Source: Sclerotiophoma versabilis
Taxonomy: Eukaryota > Ascomycota > Dothideomycetes > Pleosporales > Didymellaceae
Reading direction: 5' to 3'
Assembly: GCA_012274445.1 (NCBI GenBank)
Contig: JAAROD010000014.1
Span: 241,001-305,000 of the forward strand
Length of the DNA: 64,000 nucleotides
Made by a program: the position numbers and the translations under genes. The notes under the pieces were generated by a model. The model did no database searches, had not been told where the DNA came from, and saw only the letters and a program-made list of their open reading frames with translations. The number at the start of each line of letters is the position of its first letter. The stretch's first letter is position 1. Below, piece after piece: positions 1 through 10,432 of this stretch.

Positions 1-877
1 CCTGGCGTGTGACCCTCTGGATAGTCTCGATCGTGATTTCTTTGCTGGTCTTCTTAGCCTTAGGCTTGACCTCGACTTTGGTTTCGTCGCAGCTATTGTC
101 GTGACTGTCACTGTCACTGTTGCTGTCGCTGTCAGAATCGCTATCGTCGACCTGGCGCTGGGCCTTTGACTTCTGATTGCGCTTCACGGGTGGTCGTGAA
201 GGGTCGTGAGCGGCGTATAAGTGGTCGTAGCGTGCGAAGACCTGTCTATCAAGGTGAGAGTGAGTGACGGGAAGCGGACCTCCAATGTGCTTCACCAACT
301 TTTCGAAGTCGGTAGGGAAGAGCCACTCTTCTTTTGGGTGCTTGAGAGTGTAGCAAACACAACGGGTAAGATCGAGTGCGTCGTCACCAGATGGATGCTC
401 CTTGACGTGCAGGGCGAGGTCCTTAAATGGAATTGGGTCAGCTGGCGAGTTGCGCGCCAGGTCTTCCTTCTTCGCCTTCTGCTTGCTCGAAGCGGTCTTA
501 GGGTGAGTAAGACGTGGTGGCCTGAAGTCGCCGACGTACAGACTATTCTCATCGTACTCACGATCGTTCTCAAACCTACCGCGCGTACCGATGGTCCAGT
601 CCTCCTTACCAGCACGACGCGTAGCATAGTGCATCATAACAGTTGTGGAGTTCGGCTGGTAGTCACTAGTAGGCATGATCCTGTACTTTTTGAGCAAGTG
701 GGTGATCGTAACAGACCTGCCACCGTGGTTGACAAGCCTGAGGATCACGTCCACAGACTTGAGCCAGTGCGGAAGGTATGCCAAAATCTCGGAAACGGTC
801 AAGTTGCCCTCAGGAAAGGAGAGGTTCCAACTGGGACTGCCTGCTCCAAAGGCGTTGTTCTTCGCGATTGCCGCCAT
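1..877 (-). CDS. Unrecognised protein, paralog of the neighbouring gene (3' end beyond window)
   Basis: An open frame runs on the minus strand from ATG at 877-875 to the left edge without a stop, giving the first 292 residues. I do not recognise the family. The N-terminal 200 residues align by eye with the divergent gene at 1396-2726: shared landmarks are a SEILAY/AEILAF start, a DWTI motif, a GD-DALDLTR block and a (D/E)-(Y/F)-E-L-(V/E)...GGP end. After the conserved part comes a basic linker, then an aspartate/serine-rich run near residues 250-265 (repeated D-S pairs), then a lysine-rich stretch. No signal peptide or membrane segment is visible, so a soluble, possibly nuclear protein is likely. 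The acidic and lysine-rich tail is absent from the paralog. The C terminus lies outside the window. Confidence 0.7.
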   Translation of the reverse strand, partial: MAAIAKNNAFGAGSPSWNLSFPEGNLTVSEILAYLPHWLKSVDVILRLVNHGGRSVTITHLLKKYRIMPTSDYQPNSTTVMMHYATRRAGKEDWTIGTRGRFENDREYDENSLYVGDFRPPRLTHPKTASSKQKAKKEDLARNSPADPIPFKDLALHVKEHPSGDDALDLTRCVCYTLKHPKEEWLFPTDFEKLVKHIGGPLPVTHSHLDRQVFARYDHLYAAHDPSRPPVKRNQKSKAQRQVDDSDSDSDSNSDSDSHDNSCDETKVEVKPKAKKTSKEITIETIQRVTRQ

Positions 878-1395
878 GATAAACGCTTGACTTTCTGGTA
901 ATCAGTACGCCTAATGTACAAGCAGCGGGCGCACTAGGCACAGCTTCTCGATAAAAACAAGACAGGATGAAGGGTATAGTCCTACCTGCAAAGCAGAGAT
1001 TCACTCCAGAAATCAAATACTAAAAGTTGAACAACCGTTGCCGTATCCAACGAGTATGCGAAAAGCGATGCTGCGAATCCAATGTAGTAGCAAAGTGGGA
1101 GGCAAAGTGGGAGGGAAAGGTTGGCGCTGAGAAGCAGCTCAATTGAGAGAGCTTGCGCCGCACGGGCGCAAAAGATGGTGCCGTTGTTATCATCGCCCAA
1201 ACAAGACGTAGAAGCTAGATTGAGCCCGAAAACTCCCTCAGTGTCTACCGTCGCAATCAAACAGAGTCAGAAAGCGACGCGCGCGCTTTCGCAGACAGCC
1301 TTGTTGTCATGCCTGCCAACTCGGTGCTTTCACAAAGTCCTTTAACCCTATCGCGAACCCCTCTTCCATCTCTTTCAACCCACCCACTGTGCAAC
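878..1395. promoter_or_regulatory. Divergent intergenic region between the two paralogs
   Basis: These 518 bp separate two head-to-head start codons and must hold both promoters. A CCAAT box lies near 1079. The stretch just before 1396 is pyrimidine-rich, as in many fungal leaders. Short open frames here do not resemble any protein. Confidence 0.45.
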
Positions 1396-2726
1396 ATGGT
1401 AGAGCCCAAACGTAGGAGGTACTCTACCAGACCTAGCTTTGGCGATCACGCGCCTCCAAACACAATACCGTTCCCCAAGAAGGCAAGCATGACTGCCGCT
1501 GAGATTCTCGCTTTCTTCCCGAATAGCATCAACTGCGCCAATGTCATATACCGGATGATATCAAATGGTGGCACGCGCAAGTCCATACATGCCATCGTCA
1601 ACACCTATCGCAATCTCGAGGCCGAATGGAGCGCCAACTGTTGCGGGGAAGCCATGTACAAGACGATGCACAAAGCAGGCTACACCGACTGGACTATAAC
1701 GCGACACGGTCTTTGGCATGACGGTCAAAAAGCGTCGTGGGATGCCAACAGGCTAGATGTGGGTGACCTCCTGACAGCACCAAGCGGACCAGCAGGAACC
1801 GTGTCGTTCAAAAGGCTTGCCGAGAACGTAAGAACGATTCCGGAAGGAGACGATGCGCTGGACCTGACCAGGATGATACAATACTGCGTACAGAATGCAG
1901 AGGATGGCTGGAGATACCCGAAAGATTATGAAGAGCTGCTAGAGTTACTTGGAGGTCCGGCTGAAGTGAGGGAAAATAATACTGATAGGGAAATATTTAA
2001 ACGTTGGGAAAACAAAAAGCTTCCGCCACCGTCGAGACTTGCGCGGCCGCCTCAAGGCATGGAGTTGCTCGATGGGTGGGACAAGGCAAAGAAAAAAAGT
2101 ACTGTAGCTAAGAGAAAGTCAGATACACACAGAAGGTCGAGTACTGTGTCACCAGGGCCAGGTTCGTTGCTCAAATGCAGAGTGAAGAGGGAGAGCACGG
2201 AGATGAATGCGGAGAAAGCTGGAGCGGTGAAAGCTATAGGTGACCCAGAGTCGATTAACGGATATGGGACGCCGTATGCACGAGCGCTGGTAAGTACAAC
2301 CAAGGAAAGCTTATTGTGAGATCGTACGTATTCGTGGAGACGCTGACTCGCAACCAGGCTGAATACGTCCCACCGCCACCCAGTACCGCGGCGTCGCCTA
2401 CCTCATCAACCCTTGCACTGCTTCTTCAAGTTGAGCGCTTCGCGGGCGAGTCGGACCCTTACAGTGCGTACGCTTTCGGAGGCCCTCGCTGCACACCACC
2501 GTACCGCTACCTTCATCAGATCGCACAGCCTCACCCATGGGATATCAGTGGCTGGGCAGAGAACCTCAGATGGACTTTCGAGCAGCGAACCTTATTCGCG
2601 CATGAACATCCGGGGGCAGCGCAGTGGAACGAGAGTCCGGAGCATATAGCGTGTGTCGAGCAAGAGCGGACGCAGCGCGTCTGGGCATCCGATGAGTTGC
2701 TTGACCAGTTGCTGGAGGGCGAATAG
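1396..2726 (+). CDS. Unrecognised protein, paralog of the gene at 1-877
   Basis: Two exons, 1396-2289 and 2358-2726, joined across a 68-bp GT-AG intron with a GCTGAC branch-like site; 420 residues. The start at 1396 (CAACATGG context) is preferred over an in-frame ATG at 1309, which would add a Ser/Pro/Leu-rich stretch that looks like leader. Residues about 30-210 match the left neighbour: AEILAF, DWTI, GDDALDLTR, then GGP. The rest is a basic Ser/Thr linker and a C-terminal part rich in Trp, Glu and Gln. No known catalytic motif, signal peptide or membrane segment was seen. The divergent arrangement suggests a local inverted duplication followed by strong divergence. Function unknown. Confidence 0.72.
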
Positions 2727-3653
2727 CAATCCGGAAACCTTGTGTAGTTTCTATTCTCTCGAGGAAAGGCGGTGGTGTGCATCTCGGGCCGTTTGTAAGG
2801 CTACTGTGTCGTCGAGCGATGAACAACGAAGGACAGTGGCGCCTGTGGTCTTACCTTAATCACGGGTTGAGGCTCTCACATTGCCTTGCCGGTGTGCTCA
2901 AAACGTATGTTCCTATCTTGTGCAGACCGTTCTGAATGTGATCACATTGCCTTGCCGGTGTGCTCAAAACATATGTTCCTATCTTGTGCAGACCGTTCTG
3001 AATGTGATCACATTGCCTTGCCGGTGTGCTCAAAACGTATGTTCCTATCTTGTGCAGACCGTTCTGAATGTGATCACATTGCTAAATATTGCGCATGATG
3101 GGGCAGCACGAGTGAAAGATAAAAGAAAGAGTGATGTTTGAAGCCTGAGGTGCGAACAAGCACAAACGCCGCGGTTTCATCTGCATGCGCCTTCCCCCTC
3201 CCAATCTAGCGTCAATCACCAACACCATCCCTGTCCGAAACCCTCGACGAAACGTTCTCGCAACATTGATCGAACAACACATCCGCAGTGTTTGCCCCAT
3301 CCGCTCTATCCACCTATCCGCCTTCGCTTCCCACGATGAGCAGTGGCTAGAGCGCTCAAACATAATGTCATGCCGCAGTGGAACCCCAGCTTCCCGACAC
3401 CTTTGGCGTAGCACGAGCTGCGACCTGACAGTCACGGATCTGCGCATTGCGTGTCGCGCAACAGATTATTCTGCTTTAAGTGCAGAAGCACTGCCTTTTC
3501 GCAGTTGAGATCATCCATTCATCATCTTCCTTTCGATACCCCAGGCACCCGCCCATTTTCCATTCTCGAGCCGGACTCGCTGCACTCCTTACGACTTTTA
3601 CGAACAATAATACATTCTTGTAATCAACAACCAAATCGAACAAACAAGCCAAC
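2727..3653. other. Intergenic region with a 66-bp tandem repeat and a gene leader
   Basis: No convincing gene. It contains the 66-bp repeat array (separate entry). The last 60 bp before the next ATG are rich in CAA and AAC, a typical fungal 5' leader. Confidence 0.5.
2881..3078. repeat. Three copies of a 66-bp tandem repeat
   Basis: Units at 2881-2946, 2947-3012 and 3013-3078 are identical except for one G-to-A change in copy 2 (the cgtatg of copies 1 and 3 reads catatg). A few bases of a further copy flank the array on each side. Because 66 is a multiple of three, two forward frames stay open through the array, but neither has a recognisable protein context. Confidence 0.95.
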
Positions 3654-4085
3654 ATGCACTCCAAGATCTTCGCCACTGCCGTTTTGGCCCTCGCTCCTAT
3701 GGCCCTCGCACAGTCTGGTGTGACGTCAAAGCCATCAGCAACCCCCACCGCATCTGGCGCCCCAGTCGTGACTATGATGTGGGACAATGAGCCCACCGGC
3801 TCCGCAGGAGGATCAAACGGTTCCTCCATGGGTGGAATGAACGGCATGTCGATGGAAGCCTCGATGACCATGTCCAAGGGCAAGGGTATGGGCGGCATGT
3901 CGATGGACCCGTCAATGACCATGTCCAACGGCAGGAGCATGACGACTGCTACTGGCACCGCAATGGCAGGCATGTCAATGTCAGGCTCTGCAGGAAGGGC
4001 AGAGCTTGCTCCCAGCGCTATGGGCGTTGGCTGGTTCGTGGTCAGCTTCGGGGCTGGTATTGGGTTCCTCGCAGGCATGTTGTAG
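3654..4085 (+). CDS. Secreted methionine-rich protein, probably GPI-anchored
   Basis: Single-exon gene for 143 residues. Residues 1-19 form a clear signal peptide ending at Ala-Gln. The mature part is small and dominated by Met, Gly, Ser and Thr. Two imperfect repeats near residues 59-95 each carry MGGM, MSM and SMTM motifs. The last 25 residues are hydrophobic after a small-residue stretch, as expected for a GPI attachment signal. Met-rich MxM/MxxM clusters bind Cu(I) in the extracellular ends of Ctr copper transporters, so copper capture at the cell surface is a reasonable guess, but there is no Ctr membrane core here. No cysteine pattern typical of hydrophobins or CFEM proteins is present. 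Could also be a species-specific wall protein or effector. Confidence 0.8.
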   Translation: MHSKIFATAVLALAPMALAQSGVTSKPSATPTASGAPVVTMMWDNEPTGSAGGSNGSSMGGMNGMSMEASMTMSKGKGMGGMSMDPSMTMSNGRSMTTATGTAMAGMSMSGSAGRAELAPSAMGVGWFVVSFGAGIGFLAGML

Positions 4086-4774
4086 GGTACTGGAACACAT
4101 CGTGATACGCCGCGACGGGTCAAAATCTGGGCTGGCTGTAACAGTGCTAGAGCCGATTGGGGCAGTACATACATTACAAGCATTAATCTACAATAAAAAG
4201 AAGTCTCACATTCTCAAGTAGAGGCGTCAGGCGTTATTAAAGTTAGCACTCGAACAATTACAATGAGAATAAAATCTGATTTAAAAATCTGATACATTCT
4301 GAGTGGGGATGATGTTGGTCCGTTTTTCGTCAAAGAAACGCTTCTCAAAAGCACAACAAAGACCGTCACAAAAAAGCATCACAAAGATCGAAACTCCATT
4401 AAGATGCGGTCAGATAGGTCTCCACACAACGTTAACCCTTTGCAAATCACAAGATCGACAAGATTCGACCTCTTACACATGCATCTGAAGATTCACATTT
4501 GGTGTGCTTCTGTACTTTCTGTGTGATCGTCTTCTATCTTCTATTTTGCAATAGGAAGATTACAAAAGTAGTAGTCTTGCGGGTAGACATGTTACACAGG
4601 ACGTAAGCAACTTCATTTTGCCTTTTGCTCTGTTTTTGTGATCTCTACTTGCATATTCTGTAGGGGCATAACGCCAGAGCAACTGGTTTTGTTGAACAAA
4701 GTGCTTGTTTGAAATCCAAGTCGAATTTAATCAGAATATCTTGGTCGTAAAATTTGATGTTAACGATGCAATCC
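4086..4774. other. AT-rich intergenic region, nothing recognised
   Basis: Between the Met-rich gene and the 3' end of the dynamin-like gene. Both genes end here (convergent), so it should hold two polyadenylation regions. No gene or repeat was seen. Confidence 0.4.
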
Positions 4775-7226
4775 TCAGTCAGAGGGGATAGAAACAGTAG
4801 ATATCGCCTTTTTCGCCTTTTTCACCTTTTTCTTGGCAAGTGTAGGGATTTGTTCAGGAAAGGACCAGTCATCCTCTGTTGGCGCAGCGTCTTGCGGAAA
4901 TGGTGGCGATCCTGGTTGAAGTTTTACAAACTTGTTCCTTTGGGGACTTTCTGCTGGCCCCCATATGCAGTCACTCCGTTCAAGATCTGTAGCATGTTCT
5001 TAGCGGCATAGTAATTCTTCATTTACTGGGCTTACCTTGCATAGACATCTCGTCAAGCCCTGAATGACGTTAGTACAGATGTCTTCGGAGCAAATCCCTG
5101 CTATAATTCATTACCTTGTAGAGCTGACGGAGAATCCTGGATACTCTGCAATGCTCTCAGCCCATGTTCTAGAATCTTGAGCTTTTCGCTACAAAGCGCC
5201 CTCTCTGTGGTAGACTCTTCACTTTCTGACGCCAAAGCAGCTACTGTCGCATCATCTATGTCCATAACATCGGGAGGGGAGAACAAGGAGGGGAGTTCTT
5301 GGACTAGATGCGCTTCGACAGCGAGCACACTGAAGTCGTCGATGAATTTCTTCACTGCAACCTGCTATGATAAGTCATGAATACAGTAAGCAGGCTTGTT
5401 TAAATTACCTTGTAGTAAGCTTCCATAAAATCCGTTGCGGTGGAGCTAGCGTAACTGTTCATGTCTGCTTCAGTCTTCGAAACTAGTGTATCAACCAACG
5501 TGTTGACGTTGACCGGAATATTAACAACGCCAAATGTACTGTAGTCGCGACCAAGGAATCCCTCCAGACGAATTTTGATCTCTTTCGCTCGACGTTCGCT
5601 TTGCGCCTTCTGAACATTCTCGGTGAGGTAGTGATTGTATGTGATTGGATGTCCCGTATTGTGAGGCTTGAGAAGTTCTGCTACCTTATTGCGAAGTTCT
5701 GCAGCTTGAAATTTCAAACGGGTGAAGATGAACCGTCTAAGTAGACATGTCATAGTGGATTGGTCGCAAACGTGTGCTAGAGCAGTACGCGCTAAAAAGA
5801 AGACAGCATGGAGGATCATCCTCAAATATTGTTCGACCAACTTCGCCCATGGTTCACGTTGTTCATGAAACAGCTGCCCAACAATAAGTGGATCGAATGT
5901 TCCTGGCAGTTCCCGGCCTCTGCTCCTTTTCAGGAGTTGTTTGACGTTTGTGATGTAATCTGAGCGAGATATGTAAGAAGGTAGCTTGGTAGGGCCTTCA
6001 TCCACGATGGTGTACGTGTGACCTTTATTGCGCATCACTGCCGCAAATTCGGTCAACGTGTTCTGAAGGACAGCTCGCAAATGCTTTGAGTAGCCTGTAT
6101 CTGTAGAAGCGTCGCCAAAGAAAGAATCCGAGTATTGCCCGTCAATTGCAGCCCTGACAAGAGTACTGAATGATTGGCTGACCTGCAAGAGATATCGCCG
6201 CTGTTCTTGCGCCGTCGTTCTCGGAGTGCCTAGTTCATCCAACCTTTTCGTACAATCTTGAATGCCGTTTTTTATTTGCGTAAGAACCACAGGCAGCTGC
6301 GCTACAATGTGGCCTTTAAGGATGTTGCTAAGTCTAGACTTTAGACTAAGGATTCCCACTTGATTCAGCGGGAGTGACTTCCAAACGCCCGAAGAGAAAA
6401 ACTGGGTTTCCGCCTTGTTGCGTTCCTCTGCAGACGAGTTCCTGGAAGCATAGTCCCTGTTGCGAAGTACGTGCCAACCTAGTCGGAACTTGACGTCCTT
6501 GTTCTGTGCCAACTCGATGTAGAAACGCTCGCTATCTGAGCCTGGATCCAGCGTGTCCGGCTTTGTAATCAGTCCGAGAGTACGCAACCCCTTCGGGTCG
6601 ATATGGCGTGAGTACTTTGTGATCGATTGGTTGTTGAAATCATTCTTGGCCGACACGACAGCAAGGATTATGTTTTGTTGACTTTCCATGTAGGAAAGTA
6701 CCAGAGATTTGACTGTCTCGCTATCTGAATCTGATTGGGAGCGGCTGCCGGCTTGGAATAAGCCAGGTAGATCAACAAGAGTAAGATGCGGTTGCTCAGG
6801 ACCTGACACCTCCAGGCGAAGAATGTCCGAGCTGAATACTTTACTGCTATCGTTGATTCCCATCGCCTCCTTCGCAGATTCTATGACCTCTCCGAGCTGT
6901 AAATCTTCTGCGGTGACTGAGACGTGGAATTGCAGCAATTTCTCTAGATTACTTTCTGATCGATTGTCTCGGGAGCCCGGAACAATGCGGATCTTGATGG
7001 GCGCGTTTGGGCCTCGCCGAAGAATCAACTCGGTTGCGAACCTGGTGCATAGATTATCTTTACTTGGAAACCTCACTCCCGAGATCGCTTCAAGGACTGA
7101 GCTCTTGCCGGAGGATTGTTCGCCGCATACTATGATCTCTGGCAAGTCGATATAGCGTTTAATTCCATGTGATCGAAGGTTATCGACAACCCCGCCTGTT
7201 GTGGCACAGCGACAAGGCAACAACAT
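4775..7226 (-). CDS. Dynamin-family large GTPase
   Basis: Four exons on the minus strand: 7226-5409, 5361-5115, 5059-5036 (24 bp) and 4986-4775; 766 residues. Dynamins are membrane-remodelling GTPases. Visible motifs: P-loop GEQSSGKSS at about 35-43, switch Thr in LCTRFATE, DLPG in VDLPGLF, and TKPD. Exon 2 carries the GTPase effector domain (EAYYK joined to VAVKKFIDDFSVLA). The sequence is nearer the Mx-like/dynamin-related proteins common in filamentous fungi than Vps1 or Dnm1. The tail after the effector domain, found only by splicing a 24-bp exon, is Pro/Asp/Glu-rich and ends in a Lys-rich run. The start at 7226 is the first in-frame ATG; related proteins usually have more residues before the VVDNLRS segment, so a 5' exon may be missing. 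An alternative acceptor 12 bp upstream of exon 4 would keep the frame. Confidence 0.82.
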
Positions 7227-7448
7227 GAACGTCGCACTGCCTATGCACCTACAACCATACCAATTTGCACTTTTGCAAGCTCCTATCAATCCTCGACCCC
7301 TCGTATCAATTGACACATGTGCCCTTGCTAAATTGCATTTCTGAGTCTTTCAAGACGCTCTCTTGTCTACCCGTAGCGCATCGATCCATATCTTGCATTT
7401 TCGCAGCCTCGTCTATACAATTCAAGCAGTCTCGACAGAAACCTCAAT

Positions 7449-8324
7449 ATGTACTACGATACTGAATGCGAGACCTGCGATCGTGAATTCGGCAGTCAGC
7501 AAGCTGCCATCCAGCACATGAACGCACTAGACCATTGGAGCCCGCGTTACGAATGCGATACATGCGATCGAGAATTCTTCACTCAGCGATCAGCAGACCA
7601 GCATATGGATGCTGTGGGGCACCGCGAGCCTCAATTCAATTGCGAGGTGTGCAGGAGAAAATTTTATACTGAAAAGTCTGCTGAGCAGCATATGGATGCT
7701 CTGAATCACCACAAGCGACATTGTTGCCACCATTGTAACAAGCTATTTCAAGATGAGAATTCTTTAAACATGGTATGTTCTTCGTGCACAACTTAGTTGA
7801 GTTGGACTGATTTTTCTAAGCACCTCAACTCAAGCATTCACCGCGGCAAGAACGTTACGTGCCCCTTCTGCAAAATAGGCTTAACTTCGGCAAGCGGCCT
7901 TTCGCACCACCTCGAGACTGGCTCATGCTCAAGAGCCAAAAACGTAAACCACCGCACGATCTTTCAGGCTATCAGTCAGCGCGATCCCAGTCGCCTATTG
8001 ACGAACAAGCTGCTTACTTATCCTGAATTCAACACACAAAACATCGCAACAAGTGCGACATGGAACGGTTCTGGCTTCGAATGCTACCTCTGTCACCGAG
8101 AGTACGATAGTCTTCGAGCACTAAACCAGCATCTGAATTCGTCTGCTCATAGCGAAAAGCTGTATCATTGCCCGAATCGCAGCTGCGACGGCCAATTTGT
8201 ACGCTTGGCATCGCTTTTTAATCATCTCGAAAGTGAGAGCTGCAACTTTGTGCGATTCGAGAAGGTTCAACAGCACGTCCATAATTTCATCACTGGGCGG
8301 CAGAAGCTACTCGGATTTGTGTGA
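7449..8324 (+). CDS. Multi-finger C2H2 zinc-finger protein
   Basis: Two exons, 7449-7772 and 7821-8324, with a 48-bp GT-AG intron; 275 residues. Splicing joins SLNM to HLNSSIH and completes the fourth finger. Fingers have C-X2-C-X12-H-X5-H spacing like the U1/JAZ type. Four good ones start near residues 7, 36, 64 and 91; then CPFC, CYLC and a Cys-Asp variant follow. The C-terminal fingers lack the usual second His in places (SxSC endings). This class binds RNA, double-stranded RNA or DNA; the target here is unknown. It starts 222 bp from the divergent dynamin-like gene, so the two may share control. Confidence 0.82.
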
Positions 8325-8957
8325 TCACACAGTAGCATTCACTATTGTAGACATTTTCTGGTACGATGGTCGGGGCTGAAGTACCTCCTCGAGAACTCCC
8401 CACTTAGCAATTGTATGCCATTTCCTCGTATGTGTGCCTCTCGAAGCGAATTCAGTCGATTAACTTGATGATCTTTGCCTTGATTCCAGGTGCCGCTTTG
8501 CGAAGTACCGTGGTCCACTTCTCACTTGGTGGCAGAGCATTCTTTGCCGGCACCTTCTGGTCTAATTTTGAAGGCGTATACTCGAATTTCAAACTTTAAC
8601 TTCAAAGGTGAAGGTAAAATGGGGAACCAAAAGCTTCGACGTTGAAGTTAGCTGTTGCTCTAGCCGCAGACTACAACACGACTTGTCATTGGATCATCTT
8701 CCTGTTTACTAGTTAATGAGGCATGTAACCTCACATTCGCTTTTTTCGATCTTCTCCTGGTTGCATGCGGCGTTCATGTCTCATTGACTTAATTTGCGTC
8801 AGACAAGTCAATGATGCGCAACTTGCTAAACAGCACCCTTATTTGCAAGAACGTTGAGAGTACTAAGCCGAAGTTGCGAGCTTCCACATCATCAAGGATT
8901 GCTAGAGTGTATGATTGTATCAGATTCGAGGACGTCACAGTATCAGTTCCTTTAGAA
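8325..8957. other. Intergenic region, nothing recognised
   Basis: Lies between two converging genes. Short open frames are present but none has support. Confidence 0.4.
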
Positions 8958-9611
8958 TCAGATGCTTCTCAATATCAAGATCCGTCCTCCGCCTGCATCT
9001 TTGCGATACTGATGAACCTTATTCTCCACGATGTCACACATGCCGGCCTTCGTTATTCGCTCGACCTCAGCTTCGAAGCCCTTCTCCACCCAATGACTGT
9101 CCAAGACCGTAGCAACAACGACCCCGCCGCTCTTCACGACCCGCAAAAACTCAGCAAGCGGCTCAGGTCCTAAATGACTATGCGTAAACGTTCCGCAGCA
9201 GGTGAGCGCGTCAAACTCTCCATCTTCAAACTCCAGCTTCTTCGTCAAGTCTGCGATATTCAGGTCCTTGTAGGCTCCGCTCTTCCGAGCAATCTCGAGC
9301 ATTCCCCCGCTGATATCGAGACCGACGATGTATTCCGCACCCATCTTTGCGAGTTCGTTGCCAACGGTTCCAGTTCCGCATCCTGCGTCTACAATTCGAA
9401 GGCCTCTGAGGACCTGACTGGGATCTCGATGTAGATGATTAAGTTTCAAGCCTCTTGAGACCCCTTCAGCGACAAGACGTGGGGCCGTAAAGTCATGTTT
9501 TTGCATGTCTGAGTCGTACGTGGCAGCCCATTCATCGTATAGTCGCCGTGATTCTTCTGTGCTGCTCGCAGTGAATACGCGATCGAGGTACGATGTCGAT
9601 TCGCCGGCCAT
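8958..9611 (-). CDS. SAM-dependent class I methyltransferase
   Basis: Single-exon gene for 217 residues. The Rossmann-type methyltransferase core is clear: motif I VDAGCGTGTVG near residue 75, then an acidic residue ending the next strand in VGLDISGGML, and the EFDALTCCGTFTH strand equivalent to motif IV. The N-terminal YDEWAATYDSD segment is typical of Methyltransf_11/25-type small-molecule methyltransferases, including WBSCR27-like proteins. The length fits. The substrate cannot be told from sequence and no biosynthetic genes are adjacent. The last residues are basic and hydrophobic, with no membrane segment. Confidence 0.85.
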   Translation of the reverse strand: MAGESTSYLDRVFTASSTEESRRLYDEWAATYDSDMQKHDFTAPRLVAEGVSRGLKLNHLHRDPSQVLRGLRIVDAGCGTGTVGNELAKMGAEYIVGLDISGGMLEIARKSGAYKDLNIADLTKKLEFEDGEFDALTCCGTFTHSHLGPEPLAEFLRVVKSGGVVVATVLDSHWVEKGFEAEVERITKAGMCDIVENKVHQYRKDAGGGRILILRSI

Positions 9612-10432
9612 CGTGAATCGATTTTAAGAGTATGAGCTTGTATGGAGGAGGATAAGGAGGGACTGAAGAATCCGGATTGACCTGTAGTGTCTCAATTATC
9701 GCTTTCAGCAGCTATGTATGCCAGCTTGTTACGTCATCTTTCGACCCCGCTCCAAGGACTTGTGATTCGGAACCGCAAAGCATCCTTCTGACTCCATTTT
9801 TCAGTCCTGCATCATTATGTCGCTCAAGTACAGCGCAAGCGTTCAATTGTATAGATCACGCTCAACTGTGGTGCTCCAGACGTAGATGAGACAACCACAG
9901 CTGCAGGACATCACCGGGAGAAGCCGACAATTAAACCAGATGTCGACACTGCGTGAAGTGTGTCTTACTTGTGCCACTAATGGTAGCAAATTGCCTGAAT
10001 ACAGAAGGTGAAAGCCATGAATGAGACGCGTTTTAGCGCGTGATTAGCGCGTCTTTCTCAAGGTACGCTCGATATTCGCGAACATGTACTGGAGCCTACC
10101 CCGATGACAGTTCTTCGAGTACAAAAGCTCAGGGAAAACACACACACATATAATCCACAGTTTCAGCTTTGTAAGCCGACAATTATGGAATTATAGGGTA
10201 CCACTTTCACCCCACGAGCTTGCAAGGCGTTTCTCTTACCTCCTTGGCTAACTCCATGTACAATACGAACGCGATAGGGTATAACTCACAGACCGCTTGG
10301 TAGCTACAATAGTTACTCTGGTATCGTACGAGCGCACTGCAAGGACTGGTGAGCCTCCACGCATTTACATTCCGCCCAATTCTCAACAAGAAGCGGCTTC
10401 CAAACACTCCCGGCACAGAATGCGCCTCCTAC
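9612..10432. other. Intergenic region with a small inverted repeat
   Basis: No supported gene. A hairpin-like element at 10025-10053 is listed separately. Confidence 0.4.
10025..10053. repeat. Short GC inverted repeat
   Basis: Arms GACGCG (10025-10030) and CGCGTC (10048-10053) flank a centre that also contains the direct repeat TAGCGCGT. It could form a small hairpin; function unknown. Confidence 0.4.

Noticed and set aside
2881..3141. 86-codon open frame across the 66-bp repeat
   Set aside because: Openness is explained by the repeat length being a multiple of three; no gene context, and the ATG lies within the repeat.
7227..7316. N-terminal extension of the dynamin-like protein to 7316
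   Set aside because: The first codon of that extension is GTG, not ATG, and the added residues do not resemble the family; the first in-frame ATG is at 7226.
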